Shown here one piece after another: positions 1 to 8,400 of a stretch of 57,476 nucleotides of DNA. Under the pieces are notes generated by a model. The model saw only the letters and a program-made list of their open reading frames with translations. It searched no databases and was not told the origin of the DNA. The stretch spans positions 1 to 57,476 of the forward strand of contig JBLGCB010000005.1 of NCBI GenBank assembly GCA_047617105.1. The letters run 5' to 3'. Each line of letters opens with the position of its first letter. Position 1 is the first letter of the stretch. Source of the DNA: JABSOG01 sp047617105 (GTDB taxonomy: Bacteria; Pseudomonadota; Gammaproteobacteria; Enterobacterales; Alteromonadaceae). The position numbers were made by a program, and so were the translations under genes.

Positions 1-58
1 CACAGCGAAACAGCTTTTAAACCTAAACCAATATTTACACATTAAAAAGAGAATGATA

Positions 59-1066
59 ATGACGATTACTAATACCGACAACAACACCGACAACCATGCC
101 AACAACAACGCCAATTCAACGGTCAAAAAAGCGCTCGCTTTAGCAGGTGCAGCGGCCATGTCGCTATCGATGGTCAACCCGGTGATGGCAGCCGACCAAA
201 GCCAAACTTTGTTTAAAACCATTGAAGTCAATAAGCAGCAGATTTTTTACCGTGAAGCAGGTCCTGTTGACGCACCAACCATTGTGTTGTTGCATGGTTT
301 TCCGACCTCATCGCATATGTACAGAAACCTAATTCCCAAATTGGCTGAAACCTATCATGTTATCGCCCCAGATTATCCGGGATTTGGCAACAGTTCAATG
401 CCTGATGTCAATGAGTTTGAATACAGCTTCGACAACCTAGCCAAAATCACCGACAAGTTCCTACGCAAGGTTGGTGCTGAAGAATACACCTTGTATGTCA
501 TGGATTATGGCGCACCGATAGGTTTTCGACTGGCCAGCAAACATCCTGAACGGGTTCAGGGTTTGATTATACAAAACGGCAATGCTTACGATGAGGGTTT
601 ACGCGACTTTTGGCAGCCAATCAAAGCTTACTGGGCAGACAAGAGTGAAGCCAATGGCCAAGCATTAAGCGATGCGCTGCTGAATATAGACGCCACCAAA
701 TGGCAATACACCAATGGCACTCGTAATGAAGAAGCCATCAGCCCAGATAACTGGATTATCGACCAGGCCAAACTTGACCGTCCAGGTAACAAAGCCATTC
801 AGCTGGAACTGTTTTACTCTTATGGCACTAACCCACCATTGTATCCCCAGTGGCAGGAATACTTTCGCGAAAACCAGCCACCAACGTTATTGATGTGGGG
901 CAAAGGCGACTACATCTTCCCTGAAGAAGGTGCTCACCCTTATAAGCGCGACTTAAACAATCTGGATTTTCATATTCTGGATACCGGTCACTTCGCTTTA
1001 GAAGAAGATGGCGATGAAATGGCCGGACATATTCTTGAGTTTATGGCAGATAAGGTAGTGAAGTAG
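59..1066 (+). CDS. Exported alpha/beta hydrolase (haloalkane dehalogenase/epoxide hydrolase-like)
   Basis: An alpha/beta-fold hydrolase with an Asp nucleophile, probably acting in the periplasm on an epoxide, halide or ester. Numbering from an ATG at 53: the oxyanion-region motif LLHGFPTSSHMY is near residue 80, the nucleophile elbow VMDYGAPIG has Asp151 where esterases carry Ser, the acid Asp lies near 286 in WGKGDY, and the His near 313 is in DTGHF. An Asp nucleophile is characteristic of the dehalogenase/epoxide hydrolase branch. A hydrophobic stretch ending VMAADQ (about 26-48) looks like a signal peptide behind an unusual Asn/Asp-rich tail. The purine-rich AAGAGA at 47-52 abuts the ATG at 53 but is well spaced from the ATG at 59, so 59 is preferred. 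The gene is a single unit with its own terminator. The substrate cannot be read from sequence. Confidence 0.87.
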   Translation: MTITNTDNNTDNHANNNANSTVKKALALAGAAAMSLSMVNPVMAADQSQTLFKTIEVNKQQIFYREAGPVDAPTIVLLHGFPTSSHMYRNLIPKLAETYHVIAPDYPGFGNSSMPDVNEFEYSFDNLAKITDKFLRKVGAEEYTLYVMDYGAPIGFRLASKHPERVQGLIIQNGNAYDEGLRDFWQPIKAYWADKSEANGQALSDALLNIDATKWQYTNGTRNEEAISPDNWIIDQAKLDRPGNKAIQLELFYSYGTNPPLYPQWQEYFRENQPPTLLMWGKGDYIFPEEGAHPYKRDLNNLDFHILDTGHFALEEDGDEMAGHILEFMADKVVK

Positions 1067-1113
1067 TTTTATTAGGTTTAGCCCAAGTTCGGTAGCAATC
1101 TCAAAGGCAAAAG

Positions 1114-1146
1114 AATTTCACCACAGGCAGCTGTGGTGAAATTTTT
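1114..1146 (+). terminator. Rho-independent terminator after the alpha/beta hydrolase
   Basis: A perfect 13-bp stem (AATTTCACCACAG paired with CTGTGGTGAAATT) with a 4-nt GCAG loop is followed by a T run at 1142-1146. It lies 48 bases after the hydrolase stop codon and before the patatin gene, so the two genes are probably separate transcripts. Confidence 0.88.
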
Positions 1147-1265
1147 AAGGTGCAAAGTTAAAAACATTGATTATTACCCTAAAACAGGAGAGTTTGGGTT
1201 GTATTTTCTAATCATATATAGTTATCTAGGGGCCATCGTGACTTTATCAGTAAGGCAACCACCCT

Positions 1266-2705
1266 ATGTTCTGCAAAAACCTCGACGCGCTCGAGCAAGC
1301 CATTCACCAGGCGACGGATTATGCACAGTACAAAAGCGCCTGCCTAGCCTATGATAAGGCTGCTGGCCACGAGCAATGGAAGCAAAACGATGAATCCGAT
1401 GATTATGACTATTTACTGATCCGCAAACGCCTAGAACAGCTACGCCAGGCCCATAGTGAACCCAGCAGCCTGATGCAAATATTACATGAAGGCATTCATG
1501 GGAGTCTTGGCAATATCGCCAACCCCTTGTTATACCAGCACTGTAAATTTGGCACCAAAGTGCTGGTCAACGACTTTCTTAATCAAGTGTGTTTATCTCT
1601 CGAACTGATTTTCAATGCTAAGCCAGCGCAAATCAGCTTTTACGAGAAACTGGCATTTTTTGAAAGTACCAGCCATGCCTATGGCCAGAGTTGCTTGATG
1701 TTAAGTGGCGGTGCCGGATTGGGCTTTTTTCACTGTGGTGTGGTCAAAGCATTATTAAACGCCGACCTGCTGCCCAATGTAATTTCTGGTGCCAGTGCTG
1801 GCTCGATCATCACCGCACTGCTGGGCACCCGCACTGACGAAGAATTAAAACAACAGCTGACCGGTGCTAGCATCTTTAGCTATTTTAAAGGTTGGGGCCA
1901 ATGGCGCGGGCTGACTACCCCTTCGTTGCTCGACAGTACCAATATAGAAAATGCGTTAATCAAATTGCTCGACTTAACCACTTTTGAAGAAGCGTGGCAA
2001 AAAACCGGCCGACAAATTAACATTACCGTGTCACCAGCTGATTTGCATCAAGATTCACGCATGTTAAATACCATCACCTCACCCAACGCCATCATCACTC
2101 AGGCCGTGCGAGCCTCTTGCGCCATTCCTTACCTGTTTGAGCCAGTGCAACTAAAAGCCAAAAACGCTCAGGGTGACGTCATTCCTTACGTGCCCAATCG
2201 CAAATTTGCCGACGGTTCGATTATGGCCGACCTGCCATTTGATCGCCTATCGCGGTTATATTCAGTCAATCACAGCATTGTTAGTCAGACCAATCCTCAC
2301 GCGGTGCCTTTTTTATCCAGAGACGACCGCAAAAAACCAGGGATATGGTCAACCACGGGCGATTACCTGAGCAAGCTGGTTAAAGTCAACAGTATTTTTG
2401 CCTGCGACGTCATTGAAAAAGCCATTCCTACTGCTAGGGGAAAACTGGGGGTTCATAAATTTCGTTCTATGCTCGACCAAGAATATATCGGTGATATCAA
2501 CATCTTACCACCACGCAATATTGCCAACTTTGGCCATTTGCTGTCGAACCCCACCGAGGCGAGCATCGACAAACTGATCGACAGTGCCGAACGTGCCACT
2601 TGGCCCAAGTTGGAAATGATCAACTGCACCACCAAAATCAGTCGGACATTTAGTCAGTATTTGAAATTATTGCGCTTAGAGGAGAAGCAGTTATTGGCCG
2701 GATGA
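1266..2705 (+). CDS. Patatin-like phospholipase/acylglycerol lipase with DUF3336-like N-terminus
   Basis: A patatin-family lipid acyl hydrolase using a Ser-Asp dyad. Visible elements are the glycine-rich oxyanion loop LSGGAGLG (about residues 147-153), the nucleophile elbow GASAG with Ser177, and the catalytic Asp316 in FADGS. The first ~130 residues, helical and acidic, resemble the DUF3336 region found in front of patatin domains in yeast and plant triacylglycerol lipases. No signal peptide is seen, so it is probably cytosolic or membrane-peripheral. The start is the ATG at 1266, about 10 bases after an AAGG. The last ~50 bases overlap the 3' end of the minus-strand dioxygenase. That overlap looks like a rearrangement junction, so the final residues may not be ancestral. 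The exact lipid substrate is unknown. Confidence 0.88.
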   Translation: MFCKNLDALEQAIHQATDYAQYKSACLAYDKAAGHEQWKQNDESDDYDYLLIRKRLEQLRQAHSEPSSLMQILHEGIHGSLGNIANPLLYQHCKFGTKVLVNDFLNQVCLSLELIFNAKPAQISFYEKLAFFESTSHAYGQSCLMLSGGAGLGFFHCGVVKALLNADLLPNVISGASAGSIITALLGTRTDEELKQQLTGASIFSYFKGWGQWRGLTTPSLLDSTNIENALIKLLDLTTFEEAWQKTGRQINITVSPADLHQDSRMLNTITSPNAIITQAVRASCAIPYLFEPVQLKAKNAQGDVIPYVPNRKFADGSIMADLPFDRLSRLYSVNHSIVSQTNPHAVPFLSRDDRKKPGIWSTTGDYLSKLVKVNSIFACDVIEKAIPTARGKLGVHKFRSMLDQEYIGDINILPPRNIANFGHLLSNPTEASIDKLIDSAERATWPKLEMINCTTKISRTFSQYLKLLRLEEKQLLAG

Positions 2706-3430
2706 CGAAAAACACTGGGTTTATTGAGCACCACAAACTTACCCTGCTCATGTTTATCAACAATGCCTAAGCCGATGCTTTCACAGTATTTTTGCGCTTC
2801 TTCGACACTAAGTTGTTGCTGCTGTGCCACCGTGGTAAGTGGCCATACCGTGGTGCAATAAGGCCGCAGGGTCAGTTTTTGTTGCAGGTTTTTTGGTAAC
2901 TCCGCATACAGCGCGGCGGTATTGACCAGACAGGTTTCACTGCCATACCAGGGTTGTTGCAGTGGACAAAAACTAACGTAAGCGGGTACGTCCGGGCTGT
3001 GATAATTTTCGCTGTGGAAGGCGCCAAAGACAAAACCGCCGCCGGTTTTGGCAATGGAGTTAGTATTAAAGACACTTTTGGTGCCGGGCACCACCTTACG
3101 ACCAGGCTCGCTCATAAAATAACGGGTCATCGGCGACAGCTGTTTGATACTGCTGGTCAGCTGCTCCAAATCTTGCGCCGTTTGCACCGCAAAACCTCGA
3201 AGCAGCACCGCACCGTATTCATGCACATCGTCCATAATTTCAGTGGAATGTTGCTTTAATAACGCAGTGGCAAAGGCCAAATCACGCTGTTCACCCGCTT
3301 CAATCACTAACGGCAATTGGCTTTGCTCAGTGGCTTTGCTGGCTAGAGGGCGTTCGCTGTCTTTAACAAATCGGCGAGTGACGCCTGCAAAGGTTTGTTT
3401 GAGCATTGTTTTGCCTGAATGTTGGTTCAT
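2654..3430 (-). pseudogene. TauD/TfdA-like Fe(II)/2-oxoglutarate dioxygenase, 3'-truncated
   Basis: The N-terminal ~240 residues follow the TauD/TfdA dioxygenase pattern often found beside NRPS/PKS genes as SyrP-like tailoring hydroxylases. There is an N-terminal fold with YGAVLLRGF, a metal-binding HxE (FHSENYHSPDVPAYVSF), and the downstream LNKPSVFRHP segment. The reading frame then departs into a short basic tail (NNCFSSKRNNFKY), and the distal His and Arg that complete the metal and 2-oxoglutarate site are missing. The protein is 258 residues, about 70-90 short of the usual length. The break lies near 2700, exactly where the convergent patatin gene ends. The gene is probably inactive. The start could also be the ATG at 3406, which has an AGG 7 bases upstream. 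It has the same orientation as the synthase genes and may be a relic tailoring enzyme of that cluster. Confidence 0.72.
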
Positions 3431-3463
3431 TATAAGAAATATCCCAGAAAAATATCAGCCGTG

Positions 3464-3590
3464 ATGAAAAACGCTTATAAAACCCCTTATTTTATGCAAA
3501 ACGTTTACCAAGCCAGTAAAACGCTTATATTACGGCTGTTTTTATGCAAAACGTTTATATATGGCAGTATTTCATGAAAAACGTTTATGG
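3464..3590. repeat. Five phased AAAACGYTTAY sites built on a ~50-bp tandem unit
   Basis: Five copies of AAAACGYTTAY start at 3468, 3498, 3518, 3548 and 3578, so the spacings are 30, 20, 30 and 30 bases, all multiples of ten. Each is usually preceded by ATG and an A or C. The 17-mer TTTATGCAAAACGTTTA occurs identically at 3491 and 3541, and the CGCTTAT variants also recur 50 bases apart, which shows an ancestral ~50-bp duplication. The array lies just upstream of the truncated dioxygenase (start 3430) and downstream of the XRE gene. The AAACGTTT core is palindromic. Same-face spacing suggests cooperative protein binding, but the binding protein is unknown. Confidence 0.75.
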
Positions 3591-3740
3591 TCGATAGGTG
3601 ATTTCTGGGGGAATTTTTTGTATTGGACACACTCTATTTCCAATACAGTCAACTTTTCAGCCGATACTAAGTTTTTGAATGTGAATGTAAGAATGGGTTC
3701 ACGAACTTGTGGGTTAACAATATCTTCAATGGGAAGTCGC
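3572..3740 (-). other. Possible start-less ORF fragment downstream of the XRE gene
   Basis: On the minus strand an open frame of about 55 codons runs from just inside the 3' end of the XRE gene to a stop at 3572. Its composition is protein-like (begins QYQRLPIEDIVNPQVREPIL). It has no ATG or GTG start, and an in-frame TAG lies immediately upstream. Its last codons use the fifth copy of the phased repeat. It may be the remnant of a gene once following the regulator, or chance. No family was recognised. Confidence 0.15.
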
Positions 3741-4052
3741 TGATATTGTCTTTGCTAAATCAACCGTGGAGACGCCCAGCGCTAACAGGGATTTCATTAG
3801 CAAATCAATTGACACACTCGGATCGCCAGCCTCCATTTTTGCAATGCGCGATTGACTTGATTTGACTCGTTCTGCCAATTCTACTTGGCTCATGTTTTCT
3901 TTTAAACGTTGTTTCTTTAATGAGTCGCTCAGCGCTATCTTCATCTCAATATACGCCGATTCCTCAGCGGATAAGTCTAACAATTCATCCACTGAGCCGA
4001 CTTTCCAGCCGCTACTTTCAAGTTTTTTCTGTTTAGTCGCTTGCATTGTCAT
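3726..4052 (-). CDS. XRE-family helix-turn-helix regulator (HigA/antitoxin-like)
   Basis: A 108-residue protein with a C-terminal XRE/Cro-type helix-turn-helix. The core SQVELAERVKSSQSRIAKME is at about residues 54-73, and the C-terminus SLLALGVSTVDLAKTIS is typical of antitoxins paired with RelE/ParE-like toxins. No toxin gene is found on either side, so it is an orphan or a dedicated regulator. A promoter with an embedded inverted repeat lies about 80 bases upstream, a layout expected for autoregulation. A GAGGA element is 3 bases from the ATG at 4052 and 9 from an in-frame ATG at 4046, so the start may be 4046. The gene lies between the giant synthase (146 bases upstream, same strand) and the truncated dioxygenase. 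Confidence 0.78.
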   Translation of the reverse strand: MTMQATKQKKLESSGWKVGSVDELLDLSAEESAYIEMKIALSDSLKKQRLKENMSQVELAERVKSSQSRIAKMEAGDPSVSIDLLMKSLLALGVSTVDLAKTISATSH

Positions 4053-4132
4053 ACATCCTCAGCCTGGTTTTACAAATATTAATGATTGCCATGTAGCCAT
4101 ACTAAGGGCTTGTCTATAGGACTCATGAATTC

Positions 4133-4161
4133 ATAATATGTCATTATTGACATATTTACAA
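4133..4161 (-). promoter_or_regulatory. Sigma70-like promoter with inverted-repeat operator for the XRE gene
   Basis: Reading the minus strand, TTGTAA (4161-4156) and TATTAT (4138-4133) are separated by exactly 17 bases. The spacer and part of the -10 carry a perfect 8-bp inverted repeat, ATATGTCA-TTAT-TGACATAT (4136-4155). A dyad inside the spacer is a classic position for repression by a dimeric helix-turn-helix protein. The predicted leader to the XRE start is about 75 bases. Confidence 0.6.
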
Positions 4162-4197
4162 ATTAGTGGCGCATGACATCTAAGTATCGCACCAACC

Positions 4198-5490
4198 CTA
4201 CGAACAAAACCGTTTAATCTGCTGGGCAGACAGTACTTGCTGCTCACAATGTAAATCAGCCGCTTGTGCGTCTAACTCACCCAAGCGTTTAAGCTGTTCA
4301 GTGCTATCACTTAATACCACTTCGCCCACTTGATGAGGGCGGTTTGCATTAACCTGTTGATTCACCTCCTGATTCAACTCCTTATTCAGCAAGGATGACA
4401 GTATACAGCCAGTGATTTGATTGGCCTGAACATTAAACAACGGCGAACTTAACAATGCCTCCACTTGCGTATTCAATAGGGCACTAGATGACAACAATCC
4501 CATCAACTCATCAGGTAAAAAGAGCGTAGTTTCAATCGCTTGAGACAGTTTTAATACCCCGCCTTCTGAAAACAAAATATCGCCTTTATCATTCAATCTT
4601 GCCATGGCCTGGTTAACATCAAAACAATGTGGGCCTGAGTCATCGACGATTAAACACTGGCTGGCCAGCTTATCAACATCGAGAATATCCGCGACATTGC
4701 TGGCACCCACGATTAAACTCGCTTGATAAAATTCATCAGGCAACTGCTCGGTAGAATCGAGCACTTCGACTTCGCCCATATACGCCAATGCGTCTGATAA
4801 GAATAATAACGCTTGTTGTTTGTCGTAAATATCCGCCAGAATGATTTTCTTCGGTTGCGGCATTTTAAATAACATCAGCTTTAATACCCCGATGCCAATC
4901 GAACCAAGGCCAACAAAACCGACCGTTTCGCCGCTCAAATCGCGCTGACTCAACGCCAGCAGTTTTTGTATCGTCAACACCACAGTGGCGCAGGTGGTTG
5001 CATGGCCTGTGGTGACAGCAGGTAAATCTAGTGCTGATGCACCAATGGCCTGTTCAATCAACAGCCCCTGATTCGATGCCGATGGCAAGATACCAGTCAA
5101 AGACACCCGTTTTGCACCAATTTGACTGGCCAATTGCAGCGCATCTAACACTGCACTCACCAGTTTGTCGCTATCAAGATACAATTCACTGGCCGTGAGC
5201 GGCAACACTATCACCGCCACCCGACCTAAACCGGTTTGACGAATTTGCGCCAGTAAAGGATAGCCTGCAAACAAAGGCGCAATCATTGTCGCTAATTCAG
5301 CCGGCATTTCATCGGTTAGGTAACCAATCGCCGCCGCATCAACTGGGGCTATTTTGCCGTCGATGATCTGCGCCAATAATGGTGTTGACTCAATATGTAA
5401 ATAGGGGTCATTGGCCAGTTGATTAATGATGTCTTGTGGGTTTGAAGGAAAACTCGCAGTCGCTGTTGTTGGTGCAATATCTTCAGCAGA
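4198..5490 (-). other. C-terminal acyl-ACP-reductase (AAR)-like Rossmann domain of the giant synthase
   Basis: After the last PCP, about 430 residues lack any thioesterase or standard NRPS reductase (TD) signature. Instead there is TTGHATT, then GFVGLGSIGIG (about 9913-9923), then ASLIVGAS, then LIVDDSGP and GGVLKLS. In order and spacing these match cyanobacterial long-chain acyl-ACP reductase as I remember it (TTGNTHT, VVGATGDIG, ADFIVWVAS, LIDGGYP, GGVVEHC). The position of the catalytic Cys in that family reads Ser10037 here. A reductive release to an aldehyde is the natural hypothesis. The domain could also be a degenerate or differently acting NAD(P) domain. Confidence 0.6.
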
Positions 5491-8400
5491 TTCAAGACCA
5501 AGCTGATGTTGCAACTGGCGAATAGTCGGGTTGAGGAATAAAGTTTTCACCGAAATGCTGCACTCTAACCGTTGATTAATCAACGCGGTTAACCTCGCGG
5601 CATCTATAGAATGGCCGCCAGAGGTGAAGAAGTTATCATCAATGTTAAGCTCAGTGCCCAACACCTGTTGCCATAATTCGAGTAATGTTTGTTGTCGTTG
5701 TGTGAGGTGTGTGAGTTGTGTTAGCGCTTCTTTTGAAGATTCTTTTAAAGGTTTAGCCAGCAACACCGCTCGGTCAATTTTGCCATGGGCAGTGCGCGGT
5801 AATACATCTAATCGATAGCAGTACTTAGGGAGCATATAATCTGGCAAAATCGGTTGTAAGGCAGCTCTAATATCCTGTTGCTGGCCGAGCCAATAAACCA
5901 ATAATTCACCTTCTGATACCAGCACAATGGCGTCATCTACTCCAGCCAGTTGTTTTATTACTGCTTCAACTTCGCCCAATTCGATGCGAAAACCTCGAAC
6001 TTTGACCTGATTGTCTTTACGTCCGGCCAATTCGATACAACCCTTGTTTGGACCACTCACCAGAGTTCGGGCGATATCACCACTGCGATAACCCTCATTG
6101 ACAAACTTCTGCTGAGTTAGTTCTGCTCGATTGTGGTAACCACAGCCAACACCCACACCTTTAATGACCAATTCGCCCCAATGGCCATCGGGGACTGGCA
6201 TTAAATAGTCATCACAAATCAGTAACTGGCAGTTGTCCATCGCCATACCAATGGGCAAGTGTTCGCCTGTTTCATCACCAACAAAGTGATAAATACTGGC
6301 GCAAACCGTCGCTTCGGTTGGGCCATAAGCGTTAAAAAAGGCTCTATGCCCGGCTGCCCAACGTTGCGCCAAAGACACACTACAATGTTCACCAGCAGAT
6401 ATCACATGGGTTAGTTTGGGTTCGCTTAGGCCATCCATTGAAGGGGGTGCGGTGACAGCCATCACCGCAGGCGGTAGGGTGACATGAGTGATTTCGCGCA
6501 AGTTCAACGCATCTGTCAGCTCAAAACCGACTTTTGCTTGCTGATTGGACAATATCACCAACGCCGCACCAGCACCCAGCGTCATCACCAACTCAGAAAC
6601 CGACGCATCAAAACTGAGCGCGGCAAATTGCAGTACTCGACTCTCCTCGGTCACGGTAAATGCTTTGATTTGTGCCTGAGCCAGATTGGCCAAACCCAAG
6701 TGGTTTAATAACACTCCTTTGGGTTTTCCGGTTGAGCCGGAGGTATAAATCATATAAGCCGGGTTGTTTAACTCGGTAAGCTTAGGCAAAGGCACCACAG
6801 GTGCACGGGTCGACAGCAGTTCCATCAGTTTATCGGTGGTGATCACTACCTTTGGGCTAGCGTCTTGCAAAATCATTTTTTGGCGCTCAATGGGCTGTTT
6901 AATATCAACGGGTAAATACACCAATCCGGCTTTTAACACCGCCATAAAACTGACCACCCATTCATAACCGGAATCCAGCAATACTGCGATCACGCTATGC
7001 TCAGGCAGGTTTTGCGCCAACAGTTTAAACGCGAGTTGGTCGCTATCACTGTTGAGTTCTCGATAGCAATATTCGCTTAAGTCACCATCACTGACCGCGG
7101 TTTTATGCGGGTATAACTCAACCTGCTGAGCAAACTGGCTAACAAAATCGATTTCAATGTTGGCCACTTTGACGTTGCTGTTATCTGGCTTAAAATACGC
7201 TAACTGATGAATGTTTTGTTGGCTATCAGCAACAATTACTTCCAGCAATTGCTGCCAGTGCAACACCATCTGATGGATTCTATGCTCAGAAAATAACGCG
7301 GTACTAAACTGAATAAAACCAGCTAAACCTGATGATGAGCCGTCAGATTCATCGAGATTAACCACCAAATCTAAATCGGTCGCTTGGTTATCTAACGATT
7401 CAAAACTCAAGCTGACACCGGGTAAATCAACCGCCACATCTGGGGTGTTTTGCAGCACCAGCATCAGCTGAAATATCGGCGTATGTGCCATGCTGCGCTG
7501 GGGTTGCAGTGCATCCACCACTTGTTCAAACGGCAATGATTGATGCTCAAGCCCAGCCAATAACACGGTTTTGGCTTGTGCCAGCAACTCAGTAAATGTC
7601 GGGTTGGCGGCGCAATTTAAACGCAACGCTAGCGAATTCACAAACAGCCCCAATAGGTTTTCTGCGCCTTCAATACCTGGCTGGCGATTGGCCACCGGAG
7701 TGCCGATAACAATGTCATCTTCATCACAGTAACGATGCAGCAATACTGCCAAACTGGCCCATAAGGTGGTGAACAAGGTCACGCCATGGTTCTGGCTGAA
7801 TTGTTTAAGTTGCTCAAGTAGTGAAGCAGGATAATCAATCACAACCCGCGCCGCCGCGGTAGGTTTGACTTGCGGACGGGGGAAATCGGTGGCCAATGGT
7901 AAAAGTTGTGGAATGCCAGCTAATTGCTGTTGCCAGTAGGTCAATTGGCTCTTTTTAAGGCTTAGTTTGAGCGTTGAATCTTGACCGAATTGCTGCTGTT
8001 GCCATTGGACATAATCGTGATATTGCATCGATAAGGGTGCTAACGGAATCGAAGCCTTGTTTATAGCAAGAGCCTGATAGATTTGTTGCCAGTCTCGCAA
8101 CATCACCCCTGACGACCAACCATCGGTGATCATATGATGACACACCAGCACCAAAGTACCCTGCTGACGCTTACCTTCAGGCTTTGCATTGGTAAACAAA
8201 CAGGCTTTAAACAAGGGCCCGTGTTCAAGGTCAAAGCCCTGTTGCAGATACGCAGTGATCGACTCGGGCGACAATTCATCTTGGGATAAGACAAAATCGC
8301 TGGCGGGCAACAAGCACAATGAAGGTTGTTGTTCACCCTCATCAATGCTGATTTTACAACTTAACAGCACATGACGTTCGATTAACCGTTGCAAGCTGAG

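Noticed and set aside
1133..1354. A 73-codon plus ORF between the hydrolase terminator and the patatin gene
   Set aside because: It begins inside the terminator stem and overlaps the patatin start in another frame; no recognisable protein.
3464..3590. CRISPR array
   Set aside because: Repeats are only 11-17 bases, spacers are not unique or uniform, and there are no cas genes.
3464..3590. LacI-family operator cluster
   Set aside because: The AAACGTTT core resembles such operators, but several copies have lost symmetry (CGCTTA) and no LacI-type gene is in the window; kept only as an unassigned array.
4198..5490. Standard NRPS thioester reductase (TD) or thioesterase at the synthase C-terminus
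   Set aside because: No GxSxG thioesterase motif and no extended-SDR TD pattern (GxxGxxG near the start followed by YxxxK); the motif order fits AAR better.
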